DNA from: Saprospiraceae bacterium
GTDB taxonomy: Bacteria; Bacteroidota; Bacteroidia; Chitinophagales; Saprospiraceae
Length of the DNA stretch: 58,006 nucleotides
Reading direction: 5' to 3'
NCBI GenBank assembly: GCA_020630475.1
Contig: JAHDBI010000004.1
Span: 41,938 to 99,943, forward strand
Both the position numbers and the translations under genes were made by a program. How positions within the stretch are numbered: the stretch's first letter is position 1; each line of letters starts with the position of its first letter. Shown one piece after another: positions 9,332-19,006 of the stretch. The notes under the pieces were generated by a model, which did not search any database, was not told where the DNA came from, and saw nothing but the letters and a program-made list of their open reading frames with translations.

Positions 9332-10087
9332 CTAAGGTGCCAATACTAAAATACGTCTCGTGGTGATTTTATTACCTAACTGATCATAAACAGAGTACAA
9401 GTAAGTCCCTTTATTCAAACTGGATAAATCCATAGAGCCTGAAGTAGATTTAGATAAATCAAACTCTTGTGACTTCAATCGCTTGCCTAGTAAATCGTAA
9501 ACATCAATTCGGTGCATGTTTTTACCCATATTGACAAACTGAAATTTAATTTCTCCGAATGTAGGGTTTGGATATGCGATGATTTCTTTTTGTTCAGGTG
9601 ATATCACAGGTATATCAGCTATCACCTCCTCTGAGGAATATTCGACGGAAGTCGCTAAACCATCCTCATCTAAATTAACGACAGCCGCTATTTCTTTGAT
9701 ATCCTCAGCATAAAAGTTGTAACTATAGACATCCATATCTCCAAAAAAGTTACCCAACTCACCTAGCTCGGAAGGATCTATATCAATCCATCCTATTAAT
9801 ACAAAGGCAGAAATACCAACACTTCGAACTATGTGTCTTTTTTCTCTAAGCACTTGATATTCTGCTGTTGGCAACTTTAACGTACCCCAGGCATCAATCG
9901 TATCATATCTTTCTTCAGAAATGGTTATCCTTATGGAATCCGGAACGACTGGTAAATTAGCTACTAAAGAATCTGGTAATTGTGAACCAGGAAAAGTAAT
10001 CGAAGATTCAGCATCAGATACAAAATCGTCTCCGTAACTAAATAAAGATGAATCGTCAAAATTGATAAAGTCTTCAAATATATCTCC
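9330..10087. repeat. Direct repeat copy 1 (partner 13491-14263)
   Basis: Copy 1 is 758 bp and copy 2 is 773 bp; the 15-bp difference is one deletion. From 9330 to ~9760 (13491-13921) I count two mismatches in ~430 bp. From ~9761 onwards mismatches jump to roughly one in ten. The copies are in the same orientation, about 4.16 kb apart, and enclose the 1043-aa cargo gene. Confidence 0.9.
9332..10087 (-). pseudogene. 5'-truncated duplicate of the 13493-14620 T9SS cargo gene
   Basis: This segment is homologous to the 3' two-thirds of the intact gene at 13493-14620. Homology starts at the shared cactaaggtgcc (9330 and 13491) and ends abruptly at 10087/14263. Beyond that, an in-frame TAA lies just upstream and the signal peptide and first ~120 residues are absent. 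The frame is otherwise open for ~250 codons. The last 179 residues (LPTAEYQV... to the C-terminus) are identical in protein to the intact copy, including the whole type A sorting domain. A 15-bp in-frame deletion relative to 14199-14213 removes five residues and is bounded by CTAAA direct repeats. A short product starting at a TTG at 9874 is conceivable but would lack an export signal. Confidence 0.85.
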
Positions 10088-10282
10088 TTAAACTATAAGC
10101 CTTTTAAAATATGTCGACTATTCTTTTATGGTACAATTTTTGGATTTGTAGAATAGAAGAATAAAATACCTCACCTTTTAAAACCCAAAAGGAACAGTAT
10201 TTCTTCTAATCATTATTGAAAACATCTATGCAAATGTTGTATTAAAAGTAATACACCTTAAACATCCTTAAACCCCTTATCC

Positions 10283-13200
10283 ATGCAAGAATTTAATCTT
10301 TACCTGATAAAGTTTTATCTGTGCATTACTATGTTATGTTTCACATTTACATTTGCACATTCTCAGCAATGTCAGGAACAGTTTCATTGGTCAGATTTTC
10401 AAGGACCTGGTTTAGCAGATGACTTGAGCTATACTACATTAAAGGATAATCCTTTAACCATCCATAATCAAAATTTTAATGCAATTAACGATGCCCCCTT
10501 TGGCGGTATAGCAAATATCAACCATACTTATTATCAAGAACTACTAGGTGGTATAGAAAACACTTATATTATGTCTTTGGCTGGAATAGATGAAAATGAT
10601 TTCATTCACTTTAAACTGGAATTCAATGGACAAATTAAAGACCCAAGATTTACTATAGTTGATATTGATAGAAGCATTAATGGAACATGGGCTGATTCTA
10701 TCTTAATTAAGACATATCTCAATGGTATTCAAAAATCTTTTGACTTTAACAATATCATTTCATTGGGTCAGTACATATTGTTTAATGATAACGAAGATTC
10801 ATTCAAAGGAATTCTTCCGGAATTAAACCCAACTGGAGTTCGAGGAAACGTAGAAATACAGATATTTGGCCACGTTGATTCACTAGTAATTGATTACCAT
10901 TATGGAAATAACGCGGACCCTTCGAATTTAGGATCTCAACTTATTGGACTTAGTAGTATTTCCTTTATTTCAGAGGACGTTTGTCAAGCTCCTCAATTGC
11001 TTAACGATGAATTTTGCCAGGAATGGCAATCCGAAATGTGTTTAGAAGTTCTAATAAATGACGATCCCGGGATCGGAAATCTTGACCTAAGCACACTTAA
11101 AATCATAGTCCCACCAAGTCATGGAATTGCATCTATTTCGACGAATGGCAAATTAATCTATGAACCTGAAGTTGGTTATTCAGGTATGGATAACATTACC
11201 TACGAAATATGTAACAATTATAATTTGTGTAGCCAAGCTATAGTTGCCATTAACGTAGAAGAACCAAAAAACATTTTGGCCGTATATGATCAGTTTAATA
11301 CATTAATTAATCTTGATTTTAGTGCAAACATAATGATCAATGATCTTATGAATACTTCTACTCTTGTTACTACAACTCCTGTTATTCCTCCGAATAATGG
11401 ATCAATTATACTGTCAGAAGACGGAACATTTAATTATACACCACACTCTGGATATGTAGGTCAAGACTTCTTTGAATATGAAATTTGTGAGGAAGATTCA
11501 CCTAACATTTGCTACAATGCACATGTTTTGATCGATATTATAAACCCATTTTCCACTGATGGAAAAAGCTATATCCCAAACCATGATATGTTGATTACCT
11601 TAATGAATAATACTGTTCAAGGAGATGTCTCATTGAATGATTACGAGACTGCTATATCGAATGAAGACATGATGATTCATTCATTGATCAGTTCCCCTGA
11701 ATTCGGAATTGGGTCTATCTCTTCCACTGGTATTATTGATTACGCTCCTAATTTGGATTATTCTGGAATTGACTCTTTTAAGTACAAGGTATGTTATGAA
11801 AATGATCCACTTTGTTGTTCTGAAGCTAGTATTTTTATAAATGTATTAAACGAAGATTCTGATTGCAACCAGAATAATATTATATCTAATCATGATTTTA
11901 ATATTGATTGCGTGGGTGTAAATATTTTTGGACAAGTTGATCAAAACGATTTTGTCAATATTAATCAGTCTTTTTATACGGAGCACAAAATTATTTCACA
12001 GCCCGAACATGGAATAGCGGTTATAGATGAAAATGGACATTACAGTTATTTACCTAATTCCAACCATTCTGGATCGGATTATTTTACATACGAGGTATGT
12101 GCATTCTCAGACGAGTTGACTCAATTCAGCGAAAGCTACAAGGATGAATCTACTCCGATTTTTATGCCCATGGGAACCTTAAGTATAGCTTCAAAGATTA
12201 CATTTCCTAATGATGGCATTGTTTCTGATATCAACGTTGAAGATTTACACATTTTGCACGATAATATTGGTGAACTAAAAATCAGTTTGGTTAGCCCATC
12301 TGGAACTTCTGTTTTAATTTATGATGGAACTTGTTTTGGTTACGAGGATTTACATATTAGTTTTGATGATGCTTCTCCTTTTGGAATAATCACTTGTCCT
12401 ACAGACATGGGTAATACTTTTAAACCTGAAAACACCCTATCTGTATTTAATGGAGAAAATGTCAAAGGTGATTGGAATATCATTGTGACAGATAACAACC
12501 CTGTCAGTTCAAATGGGACCATCTTAAACTGGTCATTAAGGATTACTCAGTCTTTTAACAAAAAATTGACATGTAGTCAGTCTTACGTTGAGATTGTCAC
12601 TTTACCTAAGGTACACCCTCCAGTTGCGGAATGTGATAATTTTGACGTCTTCGCAGGAGAATTGAACGCGCTCAATGTGGTACTCAACGATACTGATCAG
12701 GATGGTGATTTGTCCATAGAAACTGTAGAAATTATTAATGGCCCTAATAATGGTCTTGCATCAGCGTCAAGTTCTGGAGAAATTTTCTATATCCCAAACG
12801 CCGATTTTATGGGAAAAGATACAATAGAATATAAGATTTGCGATAGTTTCAATCTGTGTGATACAGCTCAAGTAAAGTTACTTATTTCGAATATTTTACC
12901 CGCTTATGATTTACCAATAGAAGTTTTAACAATTGACAATGGACATCGATTAATTGAATGGAATACAAGTTTTTTACCTGATAATTGTACATATTCCTTA
13001 GAAAGAAAATACAATAACGTTCTATCTGTATTGGTCCATGACTCAAACACGAAAACCCATGTTGATGACGAAAAACTAGTATCTCATTCTGAATTATTAT
13101 ATAGAGTTAAAGCACTTTCTAATCAAGAACTTCTTTATACAAGTAAATGGGTATCTTCCAATGTTCATAATGAAACAAGATTTTACCCTAACCCATTTGA

Positions 13201-13414
13201 TCTAAGCATTAATTTTGAATTGGGCAGGGAGATTAACGACCATACCTTAAAATACTCTATACTTAGCATAACAGGAGATCTAATACAATCTGGTTTTACT
13301 TCTATCAGTAACAATAAAGGAAGTATTGAATTAGTAACATTAGACTCTGGTATTTATCTATTGAAATTCGATCATCACTTGTTCAATGATCTATATAAAA
13401 TATGTAAGTACTAA
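10283..13414 (+). CDS. T9SS-exported protein with cadherin-like repeats, P/Homo B domain and type A sorting domain
   Basis: This encodes 1043 residues. There is a signal peptide (residues 1-28, ending AHSQQ). Residues ~30-235 form an N-terminal beta domain. Then come repeated Ig/cadherin-like modules of the tandem-95/Big_9 kind, recognisable by an ND start, a GIASISTNGKLIYEP-type middle and GxDxFxYExC ends. Residues ~640-755 match a P/Homo B domain: GELKISLVSPSGTSVLIYDG, LSVFNGENVKGDWNIIV, and a closing NWSLRITQ. A further cadherin-like module and an Fn3-like segment (~890-970) precede the C-terminal FYPNPFD...GIYLLKF type A sorting domain. P domains normally accompany subtilisin-type proteases; no catalytic domain is present here. 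The role at the cell surface is unknown. Confidence 0.85.
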   Translation: MQEFNLYLIKFYLCITMLCFTFTFAHSQQCQEQFHWSDFQGPGLADDLSYTTLKDNPLTIHNQNFNAINDAPFGGIANINHTYYQELLGGIENTYIMSLAGIDENDFIHFKLEFNGQIKDPRFTIVDIDRSINGTWADSILIKTYLNGIQKSFDFNNIISLGQYILFNDNEDSFKGILPELNPTGVRGNVEIQIFGHVDSLVIDYHYGNNADPSNLGSQLIGLSSISFISEDVCQAPQLLNDEFCQEWQSEMCLEVLINDDPGIGNLDLSTLKIIVPPSHGIASISTNGKLIYEPEVGYSGMDNITYEICNNYNLCSQAIVAINVEEPKNILAVYDQFNTLINLDFSANIMINDLMNTSTLVTTTPVIPPNNGSIILSEDGTFNYTPHSGYVGQDFFEYEICEEDSPNICYNAHVLIDIINPFSTDGKSYIPNHDMLITLMNNTVQGDVSLNDYETAISNEDMMIHSLISSPEFGIGSISSTGIIDYAPNLDYSGIDSFKYKVCYENDPLCCSEASIFINVLNEDSDCNQNNIISNHDFNIDCVGVNIFGQVDQNDFVNINQSFYTEHKIISQPEHGIAVIDENGHYSYLPNSNHSGSDYFTYEVCAFSDELTQFSESYKDESTPIFMPMGTLSIASKITFPNDGIVSDINVEDLHILHDNIGELKISLVSPSGTSVLIYDGTCFGYEDLHISFDDASPFGIITCPTDMGNTFKPENTLSVFNGENVKGDWNIIVTDNNPVSSNGTILNWSLRITQSFNKKLTCSQSYVEIVTLPKVHPPVAECDNFDVFAGELNALNVVLNDTDQDGDLSIETVEIINGPNNGLASASSSGEIFYIPNADFMGKDTIEYKICDSFNLCDTAQVKLLISNILPAYDLPIEVLTIDNGHRLIEWNTSFLPDNCTYSLERKYNNVLSVLVHDSNTKTHVDDEKLVSHSELLYRVKALSNQELLYTSKWVSSNVHNETRFYPNPFDLSINFELGREINDHTLKYSILSITGDLIQSGFTSISNNKGSIELVTLDSGIYLLKFDHHLFNDLYKICKY

Positions 13415-13490
13415 TAATTTACTTTAACTAGATTATTTTTGAAAGTCGGAAAATTTATAAAAAATTCAAGAGTTTATGAAAACGTCAAAT

Positions 13491-14263
13491 CACTAAGGTG
13501 CCAATACTAAAATTCGTCTCGTGGTGATTTTATTACCCAACTGATCATAAACAGAGTACAAGTAAGTCCCTTTATTCAAACTGGATAAATCCATAGAGCC
13601 TGAAGTAGATTTAGATAAATCAAACTCTTGTGACTTCAATCGCTTGCCTAGTAAATCGTAAACATCAATTCGGTGCATGTTTTTACCCATATTGACAAAC
13701 TGAAATTTAATTTCTCCGAATGTAGGGTTTGGATATGCGATGATTTCTTTTTGTTCAGGTGATATCACAGGTATATCAGCTATCACCTCCTCTGAGGAAT
13801 ATTCGACGGAAGTCGCTAAACCATCCTCATCTAAATTAACGACAGCCGCTATTTCTTTGATATCCTCAGCATAAAAGTTGTAACTATAGACATCCATATC
13901 TCCAAAAAAGTTACCCAACTCCCCAAGTTCTGAAGGATCTATATCAATCCATCCTATTAATACAAAAGCGGAAATACCTACGCTTCTAACTATGTGCCTT
14001 TTTTCTCTAAGCACTTGATATTCTGCTGTAGGTAACTTTAGCGTACCCCAGGCATCAATGGTATCATATCTTTCTTCAGAAATGGTAATTCGTATTGAAT
14101 CCGGAACGACTGGTAAATTAGCTACTAAAGAATCCGGTAATTGTGAACCAGGAAAAGTAATTGAAGATTCAGAATCGGATACGAAATCGTCTCCGTAACT
14201 AAAAGGAGCTTTTCTAAATAAAGATGGATCATCAAAATTGATAAAGACTTCAAATGCATCTCC
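13491..14263. repeat. Direct repeat copy 2 (partner 9330-10087)
   Basis: This is the 3' two-thirds of the intact cargo gene. It matches copy 1 throughout except for a 15-bp segment absent from copy 1 and scattered substitutions concentrated beyond 13921. Confidence 0.9.
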
Positions 14264-14620
14264 AAAAGGATTTTCTGTACTTCTTCCTATTTCTAACATC
14301 GTAGAAGAATTACCCTTATAATAAACTTCATCACCATTCACTCCAAGTGCAAATAATTCTGCTGTCGGATATTGATCAAAAAAATTTCCTTCTTCAGCAT
14401 TTTTAAAAATCAGTTCCTGCGCAAATGCCGCTTGTAAATTGGAAAAATCCCATGTTTGATTGGCACCAGGATTACCGAGATCTAAATTTTCTATCTCGTT
14501 ATCAAAAACAGTATAAAGAGTATCACCTATATCCGGAAACGTTGCATTGGTAATCGTCACTTGCCCAATAGAGAAAAAATGAAAGCTAAGAAAGCACAGG
14601 ATATATAAGGTGTTTTTCAT
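13493..14620 (-). CDS. T9SS type A cargo protein, intact paralogue of 9332-10087
   Basis: I start at the ATG at 14620, which gives a clean signal peptide (MKNTLYILCFLSFHFFSIGQ); a GTG at 14638 would add six residues. The 375-residue protein has a ~270-residue beta-rich mature domain with no family I recognise. It is followed by an Asp/Glu-rich linker and a type A sorting domain (AYPNPTFGEIKFQF ... GTYLYSVYDQLGN) ending KITTRRILVLAP. The gene lies 52 bp downstream of the MsbA-like exporter gene on the same strand. Its 3' part is duplicated at 9332-10087. Confidence 0.88.
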   Translation of the reverse strand: MKNTLYILCFLSFHFFSIGQVTITNATFPDIGDTLYTVFDNEIENLDLGNPGANQTWDFSNLQAAFAQELIFKNAEEGNFFDQYPTAELFALGVNGDEVYYKGNSSTMLEIGRSTENPFGDAFEVFINFDDPSLFRKAPFSYGDDFVSDSESSITFPGSQLPDSLVANLPVVPDSIRITISEERYDTIDAWGTLKLPTAEYQVLREKRHIVRSVGISAFVLIGWIDIDPSELGELGNFFGDMDVYSYNFYAEDIKEIAAVVNLDEDGLATSVEYSSEEVIADIPVISPEQKEIIAYPNPTFGEIKFQFVNMGKNMHRIDVYDLLGKRLKSQEFDLSKSTSGSMDLSSLNKGTYLYSVYDQLGNKITTRRILVLAP

Positions 14621-14672
14621 AGTTGTACTTGTTTCCACTTAAAGTTAGGATAAAAATAGAGAACATCGCATA

Positions 14673-16478
14673 TTATACGCGTTGCATTTCTACCAACTTG
14701 GCGTATACCTGGGATTGACTCATCAATTCATTGTGAGTTCCACTTTCAACAATTTGCCCCTTATCCAAAACAAGTATTTTGTCCGCTCTTTGCACCGTTG
14801 AAAGTCTATGCGCAATCACAATCGCCGTCCTTTCTTTCATGACATTTTCTAATGCTGCTTGTACATATTTTTCAGATTCGGAATCTAAAGCAGAAGTGGC
14901 TTCATCGAGAATTAATATCGGTGGATTATCCAATACTGCTCGAGCTATATTCAATCTTTGTCTTTGTCCACCGCTTAATTTAACACCACGATCACCAATA
15001 TTGGTTTCGTACCCTTCAGGCATTTTCGAAATAAACTCATGAGCGTTAGCTATTTTAGCTGCTTCCCTCACTTGGTCATCTGAAATCTCTGAGCGTCCAA
15101 ATCTGATATTCTCAAGAATAGAATCATTAAACAAAACAGATTCTTGAGATACGATACCAAAAAGTGAACGAAGACCAGACATTTCCACATTTTTAATTTC
15201 TTCCCTATCAATATTTATACTTCCCTCGGTACAATCAAAAAATCTAGGAAGTAAATCAACTAATGTAGACTTTCCAGCTCCTGAGCCACCAACAAGCGCA
15301 ATAAACTCTCCCTTATTAATCTTCAGATTAATGTTTTTAAGCACTTGCTGATCTTGCTCGTAACTGAATCCAACATCCTTGAATTCAATCCATTCCTCAA
15401 ATGAGTTTATTTTAATAGGGTTTTCTTTTTCGGTGATTCCTATTTCATGATCCAACACCTCATCAACCCTGGTTAAAGCCGCAAGACCTTTTTGAATATT
15501 ATAGTATGCGTTTGAAAACGATTTTGCTGGTTCTATAACTTGATAAAAAGCAAAAACAAATGCAAAGAAAGTCTCCGGTCCGAGTTGGTTTTCAAAAACA
15601 AGATTGGACCCGTACCATAGTAGCACCGCAACAACCGATATTCCTAAAAACTCAGATAAGGGAGAAGAAACGTCTCTTCTCCATAGTAATCTTGTCAGTA
15701 TGTCTTTGTAGTCGTTATTCTCTTTTTCAAATTTCCCTCGTTGATAGGCTTGGGCATTGAAACCTTTTATCATTCTTAATCCCGACAATGTTTCGTCAGT
15801 TAAAGCGTTCAAATTGGCAATCTTTTGCTGGGCTTTTAAGGAGTTCTTTTTCAGCGCCCTCGAGATCGTCCCGATAATGAAGATGGTAAAGAGCATCAGA
15901 ACAAAAACAAATAAGGTGAGTTTTGCACTGATATAGAGCATAATTAAGATACTCCCAATTAAAATCAAGGGTGCTTTAAAGATCACTTCAATGACGTTCA
16001 GAATACTCCATTCAATTTCTTGAACATCAGCCGTCATCCTGGCCATCAAATCTCCCTTTTTCTCGTCCGAATAATATGAAAGTGGAAGTACTAAAAATTT
16101 ATCAAAGAGTTTTTGACGTAAGTCTCGTACAATGCCGTTGCGCATTGGTGCCATGAAAAATAAGGCTAAGTATCGAAACAGGTTTTTCAAAAAGAATACA
16201 AATACGATAAACAAGCACATATACAGGAGTGCTACCTGTTTTTCATTGCCTACAATAATATTCGTAAAATAATATTTGACCCTTTCATCTAGGCCTGAAT
16301 CATGACTAGGGACTTCTAGTTGTATCGGCTCAAGGCCAAAGAGAATTTGGAAGAAAGGAATAATTAATGGAATACTAACGACCGTAAAAATGGCTGTAAA
16401 TACATTCGCAATGATGCTTAGAACAACATTTTTCTTGTAATGTTTTATTTGCGAAAAGAGTCGCCAAAATCCATTCAT
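14673..16478 (-). CDS. MsbA-like ABC exporter (permease fused to ATPase)
   Basis: This encodes 601 residues. The N-terminal ~330 hold about six membrane segments (e.g. residues 18-48, 83-112, 168-210, 275-315), the type IV ABC exporter layout. The ATPase domain shows Walker A GGSGAGKST (397-405), signature LSGGQRQRLNIARA (501-514), Walker B ILILDEATSALD (521-532) and the switch His at 557 (IAHRLS). This length and order match half-size homodimeric exporters such as MsbA, which flip lipid A-core or other lipids across the inner membrane. The substrate cannot be read from sequence. The gene follows the accC cluster after ~15 bp on the same strand, so it may be co-transcribed with fatty acid synthesis genes. 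Confidence 0.9.
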   Translation of the reverse strand: MNGFWRLFSQIKHYKKNVVLSIIANVFTAIFTVVSIPLIIPFFQILFGLEPIQLEVPSHDSGLDERVKYYFTNIIVGNEKQVALLYMCLFIVFVFFLKNLFRYLALFFMAPMRNGIVRDLRQKLFDKFLVLPLSYYSDEKKGDLMARMTADVQEIEWSILNVIEVIFKAPLILIGSILIMLYISAKLTLFVFVLMLFTIFIIGTISRALKKNSLKAQQKIANLNALTDETLSGLRMIKGFNAQAYQRGKFEKENNDYKDILTRLLWRRDVSSPLSEFLGISVVAVLLWYGSNLVFENQLGPETFFAFVFAFYQVIEPAKSFSNAYYNIQKGLAALTRVDEVLDHEIGITEKENPIKINSFEEWIEFKDVGFSYEQDQQVLKNINLKINKGEFIALVGGSGAGKSTLVDLLPRFFDCTEGSINIDREEIKNVEMSGLRSLFGIVSQESVLFNDSILENIRFGRSEISDDQVREAAKIANAHEFISKMPEGYETNIGDRGVKLSGGQRQRLNIARAVLDNPPILILDEATSALDSESEKYVQAALENVMKERTAIVIAHRLSTVQRADKILVLDKGQIVESGTHNELMSQSQVYAKLVEMQRV

Positions 16479-16493
16479 TGAATAGGGTTTGGA

Positions 16494-17843
16494 TTATTTA
16501 TCCTCAGGCTCTAATTCAAACGTACTTAAAAATCCAGTATGAAAATTACCTTTTCTAAAATCTTCGTTCTTCATTAGTTGCTTATGGAAAGGGACAGTTG
16601 TTTTAATTCCTTCAACTATAAACTCATCTAAGGCTCGCTCCATTTTTTTAATACACTCTTCTCTAGTCTGTGCTCTACAAATCAATTTTGCAATCATTGA
16701 ATCGTAATATGGTGGTACAGAGTATCCAGCATAAACATGCGTATCTACTCTTACGCCATGTCCTTTAGCACTATGAAAAGAAGATATTTTACCTGGTGAT
16801 GGTCTAAAGTCATTAAAAGGATCTTCCGCATTAATTCGGCACTCCATAGCATGCATGGTAGGAAGGTAGTTTTTGGTACCTATTTTTATCCCTGCCGCTA
16901 CTTTAATTTGTTCTTTAATCAGATCATGATCAATTACCTCTTCCGTCACAGGGTGTTCTACCTGGATTCTAGTATTCATTTCCATGAAATAGAAATTTCT
17001 ATACTTGTCCACTAAAAACTCGACAGTACCAACCCCTTCATATTTAATCGCTTTGCCTGCTAATATGGCCGCCCCTCCCATTTTTTTTCTCAAAGGACGA
17101 GTCATAAAAGGAGAAGGACATTCTTCTACCAATTTTTGATGACGTCTTTGGATAGAACAATCTCTTTCAGACAAATGAATTACATTTCCATATTGGTCAC
17201 CAATAATTTGAAATTCAATATGACGAGGTTCTTCAATAAACTTCTCCATATACATCCCATCATTACCAAAGGAAGCTTTTGCCTCATTGGTAGCCATATT
17301 CCATTGTGATTCTAGTTCTTCTTCTTCCCATACCACACGCATTCCTTTACCACCTCCACCGGCAGTAGCTTTGAGAATGATTGGATAGCCTATTTTCTTT
17401 GCTAATTTTTTAGCTTCTGGAACACCAGATAATAATCCTCCTGAACCAGGGATACAAGGAACCTTTGCCTTGATCATGGTTTCTTTAGCCGTGATCTTAT
17501 CACCCATTTTACGAATCATTGCTGGATCAGGACCAATGAACTTGATCCCATATTCTTGACAAACTTCAGCAAAATCAGCGTTTTCAGCTAAAAATCCATA
17601 TCCAGGATGAATGGCATCTGCATTGGTAATCTCAACAGCAGCCATAATTCTTGGTACATTCAAATAAGAATCAGTAGACGAAGCAGGACCAATACATACC
17701 GCCTCATCAGCAAACCTCACATGCAATGAATCTTTATCTGCCTCACTATAAACAGCCACAGTTTTTACACCCATTTCTTTACAAGTACGGATGATTCGGA
17801 GCGCTATTTCTCCTCTATTGGCAATCAGTATCTTTTTAAACAT
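16494..17843 (-). CDS. accC: Biotin carboxylase subunit of acetyl-CoA carboxylase
   Basis: This catalyses ATP-dependent carboxylation of biotin on AccB, the first half-reaction of malonyl-CoA synthesis, in the cytoplasm. The ATG at 17843 ([18 protein letters not shown]) gives 449 residues, the usual AccC length; an in-frame TTG at 17864 is less likely. Visible motifs are the N-terminal ANRGEIA, the Gly-rich ATP-grasp loop [23 protein letters not shown], and [14 protein letters not shown] with catalytic Glu/Arg. It lies ~29 bp after accB and ahead of the ABC exporter. Confidence 0.97.
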   Translation of the reverse strand: MFKKILIANRGEIALRIIRTCKEMGVKTVAVYSEADKDSLHVRFADEAVCIGPASSTDSYLNVPRIMAAVEITNADAIHPGYGFLAENADFAEVCQEYGIKFIGPDPAMIRKMGDKITAKETMIKAKVPCIPGSGGLLSGVPEAKKLAKKIGYPIILKATAGGGGKGMRVVWEEEELESQWNMATNEAKASFGNDGMYMEKFIEEPRHIEFQIIGDQYGNVIHLSERDCSIQRRHQKLVEECPSPFMTRPLRKKMGGAAILAGKAIKYEGVGTVEFLVDKYRNFYFMEMNTRIQVEHPVTEEVIDHDLIKEQIKVAAGIKIGTKNYLPTMHAMECRINAEDPFNDFRPSPGKISSFHSAKGHGVRVDTHVYAGYSVPPYYDSMIAKLICRAQTREECIKKMERALDEFIVEGIKTTVPFHKQLMKNEDFRKGNFHTGFLSTFELEPEDK

Positions 17844-17872
17844 CTTTTTGATTTTTGGAATCAAGAAAAGTA

Positions 17873-18382
17873 TTATCCTTTAGGATCTACTAAGTATAAA
17901 ACTTGACCGTATTCCACTGGGGATGCATCTTCAACCATCACTTTAACAATCTTCCCAGCGACTTCACTTTCTATTTCATTAAACAGTTTCATTGCCTCTA
18001 CAATACAAACCACAGAGTCTTCAGTTACAGTATCTCCAACTTTTACATAAGCTGGCTTATCAGGTGAAGCCGATCGATAAAAAGTACCTACAATTGGTGA
18101 TTTGATTTCAAGTAAATTTGAAGTATCCTCAGCTGCTGGGGCACTCAAGGCCTCATTAGGTTTAGTTTCTGTTACAGCAGCTGGAGGTGGAGGCGGCGGT
18201 GCGGGAGCACTGTAACCACTTGCCACAGGAACAACCTGCGGAGCTGCAATCATTGTGGTGTTGTCTTTATTGAACTTCTTCGTTCTTATGGACAATTCCA
18301 AGTCACCCTTCTTCATTTTAAATTCAGTCAGGTTAGTTTTTCCAATCAATTTGATTAATTCGTGAATTTCTTTGTTAGTCAT
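17873..18382 (-). CDS. accB: Biotin carboxyl carrier protein
   Basis: This encodes 169 residues. The N-terminal ~40 residues form the usual helical/beta start, followed by an Ala/Pro-rich flexible linker (~47-85) including a run of prolines. The biotinyl domain (~90-169) has the [11 protein letters not shown] motif, where Lys132 is the expected biotinylation site. It carries carboxybiotin between AccC and the carboxyltransferase. It sits 5 bp after efp and just before accC, the standard accBC pairing. Confidence 0.97.
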   Translation of the reverse strand: MTNKEIHELIKLIGKTNLTEFKMKKGDLELSIRTKKFNKDNTTMIAAPQVVPVASGYSAPAPPPPPPAAVTETKPNEALSAPAAEDTSNLLEIKSPIVGTFYRSASPDKPAYVKVGDTVTEDSVVCIVEAMKLFNEIESEVAGKIVKVMVEDASPVEYGQVLYLVDPKG

Positions 18383-18387
18383 TGTTC

Positions 18388-18951
18388 TTATTTAACTCGT
18401 TCAACATATGAAGCCGTTTTTGTATCGACTTTGACTTTGTCTCCTTCATTGATAAAAATAGGCACCCTTATTTCAGCCCCCGTTTCTATCGTCGCTGGTT
18501 TCGTAACATTCGTTGCTGTATCACCTCTCAATCCCGGCTCTGTATACGTCACCTCATAAATGGCATATTGAGGCATATCGATCGTCAAAGGAATTTCGTC
18601 AGCCGCATGGAATAAGATTTCAATCATCATGCCTTCCTTTAACAATTTAGCATTTTCGATCATTTTCTCATCTATCGAAACTTGCTCGTAGGTCTCCGTT
18701 TCCATAAAATTGAATCCAGCATCATCTTTATAAAGATATTGATACTTTCTTCTTTCAACCCTAACGATATCAATTTTATGGCTTGAAGGAAAAGTTTCAC
18801 TAATTACTTTCCCACTTGTTAGACTCTTTAATTTTGTTCTAACAAATGCTGGTCCTTTTCCCGGCTTCACGTGTAAAAACTCAACAACAGAATAAACATC
18901 ATTCTTGAAGTTGATACACAATCCATTTTTTATTTCTGACGTATTAGCCAT
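18388..18951 (-). CDS. efp: Translation elongation factor P
   Basis: This 187-residue protein relieves ribosome stalling at polyproline stretches. It has the three beta-barrel layout (KOW-like N domain, EF-P/eIF5A OB, C-terminal OB). The tip loop VKPGKGPAFV carries Lys32, equivalent to the modified lysine of E. coli EF-P. The C-terminal signature GLRGDTATNVTKPATIETG is present. The gene lies between fabH (55 bp upstream) and accB (5 bp downstream). The accB product has a polyproline linker and is therefore a plausible client (inference). Confidence 0.97.
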   Translation of the reverse strand: MANTSEIKNGLCINFKNDVYSVVEFLHVKPGKGPAFVRTKLKSLTSGKVISETFPSSHKIDIVRVERRKYQYLYKDDAGFNFMETETYEQVSIDEKMIENAKLLKEGMMIEILFHAADEIPLTIDMPQYAIYEVTYTEPGLRGDTATNVTKPATIETGAEIRVPIFINEGDKVKVDTKTASYVERVK

Positions 18952-19006
18952 TTTCTATTTTTATTAATTCACAATTTATTTTGGCACATGTGGCTTTCGC
19001 CCAATA

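Noticed and set aside
9330..14263. The enclosed 10283-13414 gene as a composite transposon between direct repeats
   Set aside because: The repeats encode part of a surface protein, with no transposase, terminal inverted repeats or target-site duplication.
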